Shown: positions 18,001-25,700 of the stretch, piece after piece
How positions within the stretch are numbered: the first letter of the stretch is position 1
Layout of the letters: each line of letters begins with the position of its first letter
DNA from: Chromatiales bacterium
GTDB taxonomy: Bacteria; Pseudomonadota; Gammaproteobacteria; Thiohalomonadales; Thiohalomonadaceae
Assembly (NCBI GenBank): GCA_003251535.1
Contig: QKFD01000079.1
Span: 1-33,849 of the forward strand
Length of the DNA: 33,849 nt
Direction: 5' to 3'
Program-made: the position numbers and the translations under genes
The notes under the pieces: model-generated
Database searches by the model: none
Seen by the model: the letters and a program-made list of their open reading frames with translations, nothing else
What the model was told of the DNA's origin: nothing

Positions 18001-21000
18001 CTGGGTAGCCTGCCCACTGCTGCGCGGTTGGCCGATCCAGGCCGTCGCCTGCGCCATACCGGCCACGGCGACGGCGGCTCGGGTCCCCGCCAGCGGCTCC
18101 GGCCAGCAGCGCTGGCGCTCAAACGGATAGGTGGGCAGGGCGATCCGGCGCAGCCCGAGGCCGCTATGCAGCCGCTCGAACTCCAGCTCGACCCCCAGCA
18201 CAAAGAGCTGGGCGGCGATGCTGAGGAGATCGACACACGCCTCCTCCGCCACCGCCTGCCAGGCCAGCGGCTGCGGCTGCACCGGCAACCCCTCGGCCTG
18301 GAGGATCGGCAAGAGTAGATCCTCAAACAGCGGACCGGAGCAGACCCCCAACAGCGCCGCACACAATTCGGTGGGTAGCTGCTGGAGTCTAGGCAGCGCC
18401 CAGCTGCGGAACTGCGCCTCCTGCTCCTGGCGATCGCCGGCCTGATCACCCGCCTGGCCGGTAAATACCAGTGAACCGCGGATGGTCCCCTTGGCGCTGG
18501 CCAGGCGGTGGATCTCCAACTTATCGGCCAGCTGATCCTTGTAGCGCGCCACCAGTGCCAGACGGTGGCGCAAGGGCCGGCGGCCGACATTGGAGGTGAA
18601 GCAGATATCCCCCAGGCGCTCGCCCTGCTCGCCGTTGAGATACTCCAGCAGGCGCTCCACCTGGGCGGCCAGGGCGCTGGCGGTGCGGGCCGAGAGGGTC
18701 AGCAGGTGGGCGGGCCGCGCCAGCGTCTGCGACGGCTGACGAACCGCCGGATACTCCTCCACCACCACGTGGGCGTTGGCGCCGCCGAAGCCGAACGAAC
18801 TGACACCGCCCAAACGCGGCCCCGGCCGTTCGGGCCAGGGGCGGGTGGTGTCATTGACGAAGAAGGGGGTCTCCTCGAAGCGGATGGCCGGGTTGGCGCT
18901 CTCGTAGTGCAGGCTGGCGGGGATCTCCCGCTGCTTGAGCGCCAGGATCAGCTTGAACAGACCGGCCAGCCCGGCGCTGGTCTCCAGGTGACCGATGTTG
19001 CTCTTCACCGAGCCGAGGGCGCACGACGCCGGTGGTAGATCGAAGGGGCGGAACGCCTCTGCCAGGCCGCGGATCTCGATGGGATCGCCCAGGCCGGTGC
19101 CGGTGCCGTGGGCCTCGATGTAGCCGACCCGGCGGGGATCGATGCCGGCATCGCGCCACGCCTCCTCCACCACCCGACGCTGCGCCTTGGGGTTGGGGGC
19201 GGTGAGGCCGGCCTTGGAGTGGCCGTCGTGGTTGACGGCGCTGCCCTTGATGACGGCCCAGATGGGATCGCCATCCCGCTCCGCCGCCGCCAGCGGCTTG
19301 ATCAACAGCGCCGCCACCCCCTCGCCGCGCACATAGCCGTCGGCGCGGGCGTCGAAGGTGCGGCAGCGCCCCTCCTTGGAGAGCATCCCCGCCTGGCCGA
19401 AGATGATCGCCCCATCGGCGGTGACGATGAGGCTGGTGCCGCCCACCACGGCGGCGTCGATATCGCCGCTGCGCAGCGCCCGGCAGGCGCTGTGGAGCGC
19501 CACCAGTGAGGAGGAGCAGGCGGTATCCACGGTCATGCTGGGGCCGCTCCAGTCGAACAGATAGGAGAGGCGGTTGGGGATCATCGACAGGGCGTTGCCG
19601 GAGCCGGTGTGGGCGTCGTGGTAGCGCCCGGCCTGGCGCAGCGCCTCGGTGTACTCGGCGGCGCCGGCACCGACATAGACGCCGGTGCGCACCGTCGCCA
19701 GCTGCTCCGGGGTGTAGCCGGCCTGCTCCAGCGCCTCCCAGGTCACCTCCAGGAAGAGCCGCTGCTGGGGGTCCATCTGGAGTGCCTCGCGCATGGAGAG
19801 GCCAAACAGGGCCGGCTCGAAGTCGGCGATGTTCTCCATGAAGCCACCCCACTTGCTGACGGTGGTGGCGGGGGCGCGGCCGCTGGGGTCGTAGTGGTCA
19901 CGCCAGTTCCAGCGGCTCGCCGGCACCTCGGTGACCGAATCGACCCCGCCCCGCAGGTTCTGCCAAAACTGCTCCAGGGAGCCGGCGCCGGGGAAGCGGC
20001 AGGCGAGGCCGATGATGGCGATATCCCCCACCGCCCCGCTGCTCGGCGGGACGGCAGCCAGTGGCTCGATCGGCGGCGCCGAGGCTGCCGGCGGCGGCTC
20101 GCTGGGCAGGGCCGCGGCCGGAGCCGGCGCCGCAATCGGCGCAGCGGCAGGCGGTGGTGGGGCAGCGGCGGCCGGCAGCAGCAGCGCCGCGAACTCCGCC
20201 GGGTGGGCGCCGGCCAGGTAGGCCGCCAGCTCGTTGATGCTGGGGTACTCGAACAGCAGGGTGGGATCGAGGCCGAGGCCGGTCTCCTTCTCCAGGCCGG
20301 TCTTGACCTGCACCGCCATGATGGAGTCGAAGCCCAGCTCCATGAAGTTCTGCCGCGGGCTGATCTGATCGGTGGGGATCTTGAGGATCTCGGAGATGCG
20401 GGCGGTCAGGTGGCCCTTCAGGGCGCGGGTCAGCGCCTCCGGCTCCACCCCGCTCGCCACTGCCGCGCTGGTAGCGGCCGGCTGCGCCGCCGACGCCTGG
20501 CTCTCGCTGGTGAGCCGGGTCACCACCCAGGAGCCGCTGCCGGGCAGACCGGCGGGCGGCAGCTGCGCCGTCTGGCGCAGGGCGTACTCCAGCAGCCGCA
20601 CCCCTTGGCGCGGCTTGATGAAGTGGAGATCTGCCACGCTGGGGCCGGCCTTGGCCAGGTCCCGCAGCATCCCCACCTCCTGCCAGGGGCCCCAGTTGAG
20701 GCTGAGGGCCGGCAGTCCCGCCTGCCGCAGCTGCGCCGCCAGGGCGTCGAGGTAGGCGTTGGCGGCGGCGTAGTCGCCCTGGCCGATGTTGCCGCTGACG
20801 GCACTCACCGAGGAGAAGAGCAGGAGAAAGTCGAGCGCCAGGGGCCGGGTCAGCTCGGCCAGCAGCGCCGCCCCCTGCATCTTCGGCCGCAGCACGGCGG
20901 CAAAGCGCTCGGCGCTCTTGCTGCGCAGCAGGCCATCATCCACCACCCCGGCGGCGTGGATGACGCCGTGCAGCCCACCCCAGCGGGCCTGCACCTGCGC

Positions 21001-22761
21001 CAGGAGTGTCGTCAGCGCCTCCCGGTCGGCGATGTCGGCGCTCACCAGTAGCAGTTCGGCCCCCAGATCGATCAGGCGCTGGAGCTTGGCCAGCCGCTCA
21101 CGCAGCGCTGCCGGGGTCGCCGGATCGCCCAGTAGCGCCGGCCACTGCGCCTGGGGCGGGAGGGGCGAGCGCCCCACCAGTGCCAGCCGCGCCTGGTAGC
21201 GACGGGCGAGGTGATCCGCCACCTCCAGACCGATCCCCCCCAGACCGCCGGTGATGAGGTAGATCCCCTGCTCGCGGAATGGCGGCGGCGCCATCTGCTC
21301 TGGGGCACTGAAGGGCTCCAGCTCCGGCAGCCAGCGCTGACCGGCGCGGTAGAGCACCTCCGGCGTCGGCGGCCCGGCCAGTAGCTCCGTGAACAGCTGC
21401 TCGGCCTGGGTGGCGGGGGTCAGCCCCTCCGCCTGGAACTCGATGCTGCCGGTCTTGATATTGCTGTGCTCCAGCGGGATCACCCGCGCCAGCCCGCGCA
21501 GGGCCGCCTGCCCGGGGGCGCTGGCCTCGGTGGCGGCGGTGACCAGCCAGAGCTGGAGCGGGAGGCGGCCGAGGCCGCTCAGCGCCTGCACTAGCGCCAA
21601 CAGCGCCAGTACACCGGCCTCTGCGCTAGCCGCCGTCCCCTCGCCGGCAAACAGGACGATCTGGGAGGGGAACTCCCCCGCCGCTTGCAGCGCCGTCACC
21701 AGCGCCGCCGCCGACTCCGCAGGCGGCCAGGCATGGCGCTGGACCTGCTGGTTGTGGCCCTGGAGCTGCGCCGCCAGCAGGCGGGCGCTCTCACCGCCAC
21801 CGAGCAGCAGCCAGCCCCCACCCGAGGGGGGCGCCAGCGGCGGCGTGGTGGCGGGCTGCTGGCGCCAGATCCGGCGGCGCAGCCACTCGGCGGGCGGCTC
21901 GCTCCGCTCCCGCAGCAGCACCCGTTTGGAGGTGACCCCCCGCAGCAGGGCCAGCACCTCGCCCGCCGGGTTGAACAGGCGGATATCGCCGCACAGCGCA
22001 GCGCCGTCCGGGGCCACCGGCGCCACCCCGGCGCTGGCGGTGAGGTGGGCAAAGACCGTCCCGCTGATGGGGCGGTCGAGGATGATCTCCGCCGCCTCCG
22101 CCGGCACAAAGGCGGCCCCAGCCGCCTCGGGGTGGCTCCCGACGATCCAGGCCCCGAGGGACTGGAGCGCCCCATCCAGTAGACCGGGGTGGAGCAGGTG
22201 GCGGGAGGCGCGCCCCTCCAGCTGGGCCAACCCCTGGTTGGCAGCGAGCCGCAGCTCCCGCAGGCTGCGCAGGGTGGGGCCGTAGCTGAGGCCGATATCT
22301 TCGTAGCGCCGGTAGATCTCCAGCGGCGCCAGGGTCTCCTGACACTGTGCCCGCAGCGGCTCCAGCGCCACCGCAGGGCCGAAGGGGGCCGGCTCTGGCC
22401 GCGACAGCTGCCCCTCGCAGAAGAGGGTCTGGCCGCCGTCGGCGGGGGCCGAGAGCAGCCGGAACGCCGCGACCCCAGGCCGCAGCTGCTCCAACTCCAG
22501 CTCCACCGCCACTGGCCGCTCTGCGGTCAGGGCGAGGGGTGCCAGCCAGCGCACCGCCGCGAGGCGCAGCGGCCCCTCGATCCCTAAGGCGCGGGCCCCC
22601 GCCAGGACCGTCTCGATCCAGAGGGCGGCCGGTACCAGGGCCGCCCCCAGCACCTCGTGATCGCGGATGAAAGGTTCCTGCTCCCAGTTAAAAACGCGCT
22701 CGATGACCACCTTGTCGGGGAGATCGATGGGCGTAACGCCATCACTCTGCGGTCTGCTCAT
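12082..22761 (-). CDS. Type I PKS: DH-KR-ACP-KS-DH-KR-ACP-hotdog-KS-AT
   Basis: 3559 residues. DH 1-285 (His35 and Pro44 in HxxxGxxxxP, Asp196) and KR about 490-740 (ITGGLGGIG, Tyr664, Asn668) complete the module begun by the KS-AT of the preceding protein; ACP Ser813. KS 912-1340 (Cys1082, His1218, His1258). Residues about 1345-1555 are only a linker ending in LPTYPFERQRCWPE, with no acyltransferase GHSxG. DH 1575-1860 (His1602, Asp1777), KR about 2090-2320 (Tyr2240), ACP Ser2384. A hotdog thioesterase-like domain follows at about 2468-2612 (NHLGSLYAG, Glu2522). KS 2643-3066 (Cys2813, His2948, His2988). AT about 3168-3485 (GHSVGE Ser3261, HAFHS 3361-3365, the malonyl-CoA-type motif). The protein ends with a Pro/Ala linker and a short acidic tail, without an ACP. 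Its ATG overlaps the upstream PKS stop by 20 bases. Both KRs keep the late Asp of the LDD motif that is linked to B-type stereochemistry. Confidence 0.97.
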   Translation of the reverse strand: MSRPQSDGVTPIDLPDKVVIERVFNWEQEPFIRDHEVLGAALVPAALWIETVLAGARALGIEGPLRLAAVRWLAPLALTAERPVAVELELEQLRPGVAAFRLLSAPADGGQTLFCEGQLSRPEPAPFGPAVALEPLRAQCQETLAPLEIYRRYEDIGLSYGPTLRSLRELRLAANQGLAQLEGRASRHLLHPGLLDGALQSLGAWIVGSHPEAAGAAFVPAEAAEIILDRPISGTVFAHLTASAGVAPVAPDGAALCGDIRLFNPAGEVLALLRGVTSKRVLLRERSEPPAEWLRRRIWRQQPATTPPLAPPSGGGWLLLGGGESARLLAAQLQGHNQQVQRHAWPPAESAAALVTALQAAGEFPSQIVLFAGEGTAASAEAGVLALLALVQALSGLGRLPLQLWLVTAATEASAPGQAALRGLARVIPLEHSNIKTGSIEFQAEGLTPATQAEQLFTELLAGPPTPEVLYRAGQRWLPELEPFSAPEQMAPPPFREQGIYLITGGLGGIGLEVADHLARRYQARLALVGRSPLPPQAQWPALLGDPATPAALRERLAKLQRLIDLGAELLLVSADIADREALTTLLAQVQARWGGLHGVIHAAGVVDDGLLRSKSAERFAAVLRPKMQGAALLAELTRPLALDFLLLFSSVSAVSGNIGQGDYAAANAYLDALAAQLRQAGLPALSLNWGPWQEVGMLRDLAKAGPSVADLHFIKPRQGVRLLEYALRQTAQLPPAGLPGSGSWVVTRLTSESQASAAQPAATSAAVASGVEPEALTRALKGHLTARISEILKIPTDQISPRQNFMELGFDSIMAVQVKTGLEKETGLGLDPTLLFEYPSINELAAYLAGAHPAEFAALLLPAAAAPPPPAAAPIAAPAPAAALPSEPPPAASAPPIEPLAAVPPSSGAVGDIAIIGLACRFPGAGSLEQFWQNLRGGVDSVTEVPASRWNWRDHYDPSGRAPATTVSKWGGFMENIADFEPALFGLSMREALQMDPQQRLFLEVTWEALEQAGYTPEQLATVRTGVYVGAGAAEYTEALRQAGRYHDAHTGSGNALSMIPNRLSYLFDWSGPSMTVDTACSSSLVALHSACRALRSGDIDAAVVGGTSLIVTADGAIIFGQAGMLSKEGRCRTFDARADGYVRGEGVAALLIKPLAAAERDGDPIWAVIKGSAVNHDGHSKAGLTAPNPKAQRRVVEEAWRDAGIDPRRVGYIEAHGTGTGLGDPIEIRGLAEAFRPFDLPPASCALGSVKSNIGHLETSAGLAGLFKLILALKQREIPASLHYESANPAIRFEETPFFVNDTTRPWPERPGPRLGGVSSFGFGGANAHVVVEEYPAVRQPSQTLARPAHLLTLSARTASALAAQVERLLEYLNGEQGERLGDICFTSNVGRRPLRHRLALVARYKDQLADKLEIHRLASAKGTIRGSLVFTGQAGDQAGDRQEQEAQFRSWALPRLQQLPTELCAALLGVCSGPLFEDLLLPILQAEGLPVQPQPLAWQAVAEEACVDLLSIAAQLFVLGVELEFERLHSGLGLRRIALPTYPFERQRCWPEPLAGTRAAVAVAGMAQATAWIGQPRSSGQATQFDLQLPAQAWPLADHQVQGRPVLPGMAMVELARQVVQGVEPNATLREIRGLNLSRPLAVVGGHVPPARLEAVAQGPGQWAITLAAEGDGQWQECARLLAQVDAVAPVAPPPVAPPPIDLAALRAQLADPASESATAERIYPQLAERGLLYGPGFRPIQRLSLGAREVVAELLANPNGWQAPGAIHPGLLDGALQAVGALLARHQAGTFVPFAVQRIRLWGAPLDPATPLICVGRPGPQMSAGLVQADAVIAEADSGRVVLEFEGIALRDFTPAKPQPSGAHLAGWLQQQTWQPEALAAPAALTGQRLLLLGEEPLFTGLVATRLREQGVDLHEADAERPAEFPALLQGLAEASWAPDAVIHLGRFGGPEIEDLQGLHSALERSGTLLFRLFQALLNSPLKRPRQLRIFTRGAQAVASARPALRPEGATLWGLAKSIAAENPSLAISCVDLDPRAGLEQATAQVMAELGWQPSGALAGIAYVGAERFRETWQPLPEAAPAPSRLRQGGVYLITGGLGGIGLELARYLAASCRPRLVLLGRSAQLAPELLAELHGLGAAEVVALAADVADAAALEAALTEARRRVGPLTGLFHAAGITRDSLLKGKSLAEWWAVLRAKTEGTWLLDRLTRQDRPELFVLFSSVAALEGNMGQGDYAAANRYLDSFASYRTAQSGLPSLALNWGLWDGVGLAQPLTELARARGVALIGRDLAMAALERALTTDLSQLAVAKLGLAPQPPKPAAEVRAPAAAVVETGLALGSPQLREAVQEEVLRIMAQVLEVDSASLDLLQNFLEMGFDSILAVRAVRELQDNTGLQLPATLLFDYPSIDALAGYLSEQPGVVAWLEGQGLTQAVPTAAPVAVPPAVEPPAVVTAAAPVAAASGVDLTPTTGVPIIDRLGLKLLERWPDGLLLRLPAGPDNLNHLGSLYAGAIFSFAEAAAALTLASVFAEYALLPVVAGSRINYGLPGLSDLQCEIRVTEADQARIRAQLASDKRAAYTASVQLRDAHGAEVATVELDFLLRLSGQGGAAASRTLPPPTASAPRPALPAAAVGAELGEEIAIIGLSGRFPAARNLAEFWQNLKEGRDCISEVSDERWSSAKLFDADPTQPGKSYTKWGGFMEFIGEFDPLFFGISPLEAEQMDPQQRLMLEVAWEALEDAGYGRDTPERSDTGVFVGVSSAEYATSRVHNPERVTAMMGLGNSLSIIANRLSYQFNLKGPSFVLDTACSSSLVAVHNAVSALQRGDCRMALAGGVHALIAPGSFIFFSKGGFMSPDGHCHTFDQAANGYVRGEGAGMVLLKPLRDALRDGDTIHAVIKGTAVNQDGRTNGLTAPNRLSQMTVLRKAYQRAGISPASLSCIEAHGTGTDLGDPIEVNALSEVFRDATERRQFCAIGSVKTQIGHLEPAAGIAALLKVVLSLKHRTLTPNLHFQAPNPLLQFEETPFYVIDQAREWQPVQGVRRAGISGFGFGGTNAHLVLEEAPATAAATPSRQQARALVMSARSEGALRQLAGRYADYFSATPSADLAAVAYTAANGRTDFLQRLAVTGASAEEFARQLRAIADHGPTAHTVSGSYRPGKRPRVAFLFTGQGSQFPGMAKALYAAEPVFRESLDRCAQLLADQLEKPLLEVMFGTAAGEPLNQTGYTQPALFALQVALVALLKSWGIEPDAVLGHSVGEFAAAHVAGALSLEEGLALIASRGRAIQALPAGGGMAAVLAPAEVVQPRLAAHGEGLAIAALNGPANTVVSGPLAALETLLTELEEAGYSCHPLKVSHAFHSALMEPALAEFATTAQALRFQQLRLPLASNLTGALLGRGETPDADYWCRHIRAPVRFAEGFQALLAAGSTVFIEIGPHPVLVGMAKALLPETAKGHWVPLLQRGRDDLAALAEAQGRLYVAGVNLDWGAIGEAGGRQRVPLPTYPFERQHYWIEADNPLVLPPATAASSAPAEEAVAAPPAAATFGIDSFVDVME
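18097..18151 (-). repeat. 55-base exact repeat, copy in PKS 2
   Basis: These 55 bases are identical to 28193-28247. They encode the conserved RIALPTYPFERQRCWPE segment that closes the AT-less linker after the first KS of this protein. The corresponding segments after the two real AT domains differ at many bases, so identity here is more than conserved protein sequence requires. Confidence 0.85.
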
Positions 22762-25700
22762 CGGTGATATTCCGGTAGAAAGAGTCCAGGGAAATTCTCA
22801 AGGGTGCCCGCGGGGCGGCGGCCGGCGCAGAGGGCGGCGGCTCCAGCCACGGGATGGGGTTGTCGGCCACGGGGTCAACCACCGGCGGCAAGACATAACG
22901 CTGCCGCTCAAACGGATAGGTGGGTAGCGCCACCTTGCGCACCGCCCAGCCGCGATCAAAGGCCGCCCAATCCACCGGCACCCCCAGCAGCGCCAGCTCC
23001 GCCAGCCCCTCCGTTATCCCCTGCCAGGGGTCCGGCTGGGCGCGGTGCAGCGAGCCTATCCAGTGCGCCTCGGCGCCAGCCGGCAGCTGCCGCCCCAGGC
23101 CGGAGAGTACCGGGTGGGGACCGATCTCCAGGAAGTGGCTGTAGCCGGCCTGGAGCAGGTGGTTGAGCCCCGGGGCGAAGCGGACGGTGCCGCGCAGGTG
23201 GCGCCGCCAGTAGTCGGCGGTGACCGCCTCAGCGGCGAGCGGCGCGCCACTGAGGTTGGAGATGAGCGGCAGCTGGGGCGCGGCAAACTGCACCTGCCCC
23301 GCCACCTGCTCAAACTCCGCCAAGATGGGATCCATCAGCGGCGAGTGGAAGGCGTGGGAGACGGTGAGCGGGTGGACCTGCACCCCCGCTGCGCTGAAGC
23401 GCCGCCCTAGCTCGGCGATGGCCTCGGCGGCGCCGGAGATGACGGTGTTGCCCTCGCTGTTGAGGGCGGCGATGGCCACCCGATCGGCAAACTCGCCGAG
23501 GGCGGCGGCCACCTCCGCCTCCGGCGCCAATACCGCCGCCATCGCCCCCGGTTCGCTGAGGCTATCCATCAGCCGGGCGCGGGTGGCGATGAGGGTGAGC
23601 CCCGCCTCCAGGCTCATCACCCCGGCGACACAGGCGGCGACATACTCGCCAACGCTGTGGCCGATGAGCGCATCCGGCCGCACCCCCCAGGCGATCCAGA
23701 GCTGGGCCAGGGCATATTCGAGGGCGAAGAGCGCCGGCTGGGTGTAGCGGGTGCGGTGGATAAGCTCACTATCGGCCGAGCCCGGCTCGGCAAACAGCAC
23801 CGCTGTCAGCGGCCGCTCCAGGTGACCCGCCAGGTGGCGCTCGCAACGGTCGATGACGCTGCGGAACTCGGGGTGGGCCTGGTAGAGCGCCCGCCCCATG
23901 CCGGGGTACTGCGCCCCCTGGCCGGTGAACAGGAAGCAGAGCTTGGGCCGCAGCGGCTCCTCCGAGTGGTGGCTGCGCAGCCCCGGTGCCGACTCCCCCG
24001 CCAGGAAGGCACGCAGCCCCTGGCTCGCCGCCGGCAGCCCCTGCCCCGCCACCGCCAAGCGGTGGGCAAACAGCGCCCGGCCGCGGTTGGCGGTGTGGCC
24101 GACATCGGCCAGCCGCAGGCTGGGTGTCTGCGCAAAGTGATCCAGGTAGCGCTGTGCCAGGCGCCGCAACGCCGCCTCACTGCGGGCCGAGAGCAGCAGC
24201 ACATGGTGGCTGCGCTCGGGGGCGTTGGTGGAGGGTCGCGGTGGCGCCTCTTCGATGATCACATGGCCGTTGGCCCCCCCCATGCCGAAGGCGCTCACCC
24301 CCGCCCGCCGCGGCGCGCCGTTCAGATGGGGCGGCTGTGCCCAGGGGCGCAGGCGGGTGTTCACGAAGAAGGCGGTCTCCTCCAGGGCGAGGTTGGCGTT
24401 GACCCGCTGCACATGCAGGCTGGGCGGGATCTCACGCGCCTTCAGCGCGCTGATCACCTTGATGAGCGAGGCGATCCCGGCCGCCGGCTCCAGGTGGCCG
24501 ATGTTGGATTTGAGGGAGCCGAGGGCGCAGAACTGGCGCCGGCCGGTCGCCTCGCGGAACGCCTGGTGTAGCCCCTGCACCTCGATGGGGTCCCCCAGCG
24601 AGGTGCCGGTGCCGTGGCACTCGACATAGGAGAGGCTATCGGCGGCCACCTTGGCGTCCGCCAGCGCCTGCCGGATCAGCCGAGTCTGGGCGGCGGAGTT
24701 GGGTACCGTCAGGCCGCTGGCGCGGCCGCCGTGGTTGACCGCGGTGCCGCGGATCACGGCGTGGATGAGGTCGCCATCGCGCTGCGCCTGCGCCAGTGGC
24801 TTCAACAGCAGCGCCCCCGCCCCCTCGCCGGGGACGTAGCCGTCGGCCCCCTGGTCGAAGGTGTGGCAGCGGCCGGTGGGCGACAGCGCCCCCAGGCGAC
24901 AGAGGCTCTGGTAGTAGCTGAAGTTCATGCCGGCGTGGACCCCACCCACCAGCGCCTGCTGACAGTGGCCCTGGCGCAGGCTCTCCACCGCCAGGTGGAG
25001 CGCCACCAGCGAGGAGGAGCAGAGGGTATCCACCGTCAACGACGGGCCGCGGAGATCCAGGAAGTAGGAGAGCCGGTTGGCCAGGATGGCGATGGCGTTA
25101 CCCAGGGTGGCGTAGGCGTCCGAGGTGAGATGGGGCACGTGGTCGCGGGAGTAGTGGGAGTAGGTGGCGCCGATGAAGACCCCGGTCTCACTCCCGGTCA
25201 GCTGCCCACCGGCGTAGCCGGCATCCTCCAGCGCCTCCCAGGCCACTTCGAGCATCAGCCGCTGCTGCGGATCCATCGCCTCGGCCTCCCGCGGCGAGAG
25301 GCGGAAGAAGAGCGGATCAAACTGGTAGAGCCCCTCCAGGAAGCCACCCCACTTGGAGTAGCTGCGCCCCGTGGTGTCCTGCTCGGCGCTGTAGAGCCGG
25401 CTGGCGTCCCAGCGCTCCTGGGGGATCTCGCTGATGGCGTCGTAGCCGGCCCGCAGCTGCTCCCAGAAGCTGGCGACATCGGCGGCCCCGGGGAAGCGGC
25501 CGGCGAGGCCGATGACGGCGATGGCGCGCTCATCCCCACGGGTCGGCGCCATCTCCTCCGCCACCGGCCACTGCGCCGCAGCGACCGGCGGCAGGGTGGG
25601 CGGTGGGGGTACGGTAGGCGCCGGTGTGTCCACTGCGGGCGCCGCCGGGGCGGCGGCGGCCGAGGCGCTGAGCGTCAGCTGGTGCTGATCGATCAGCCCG

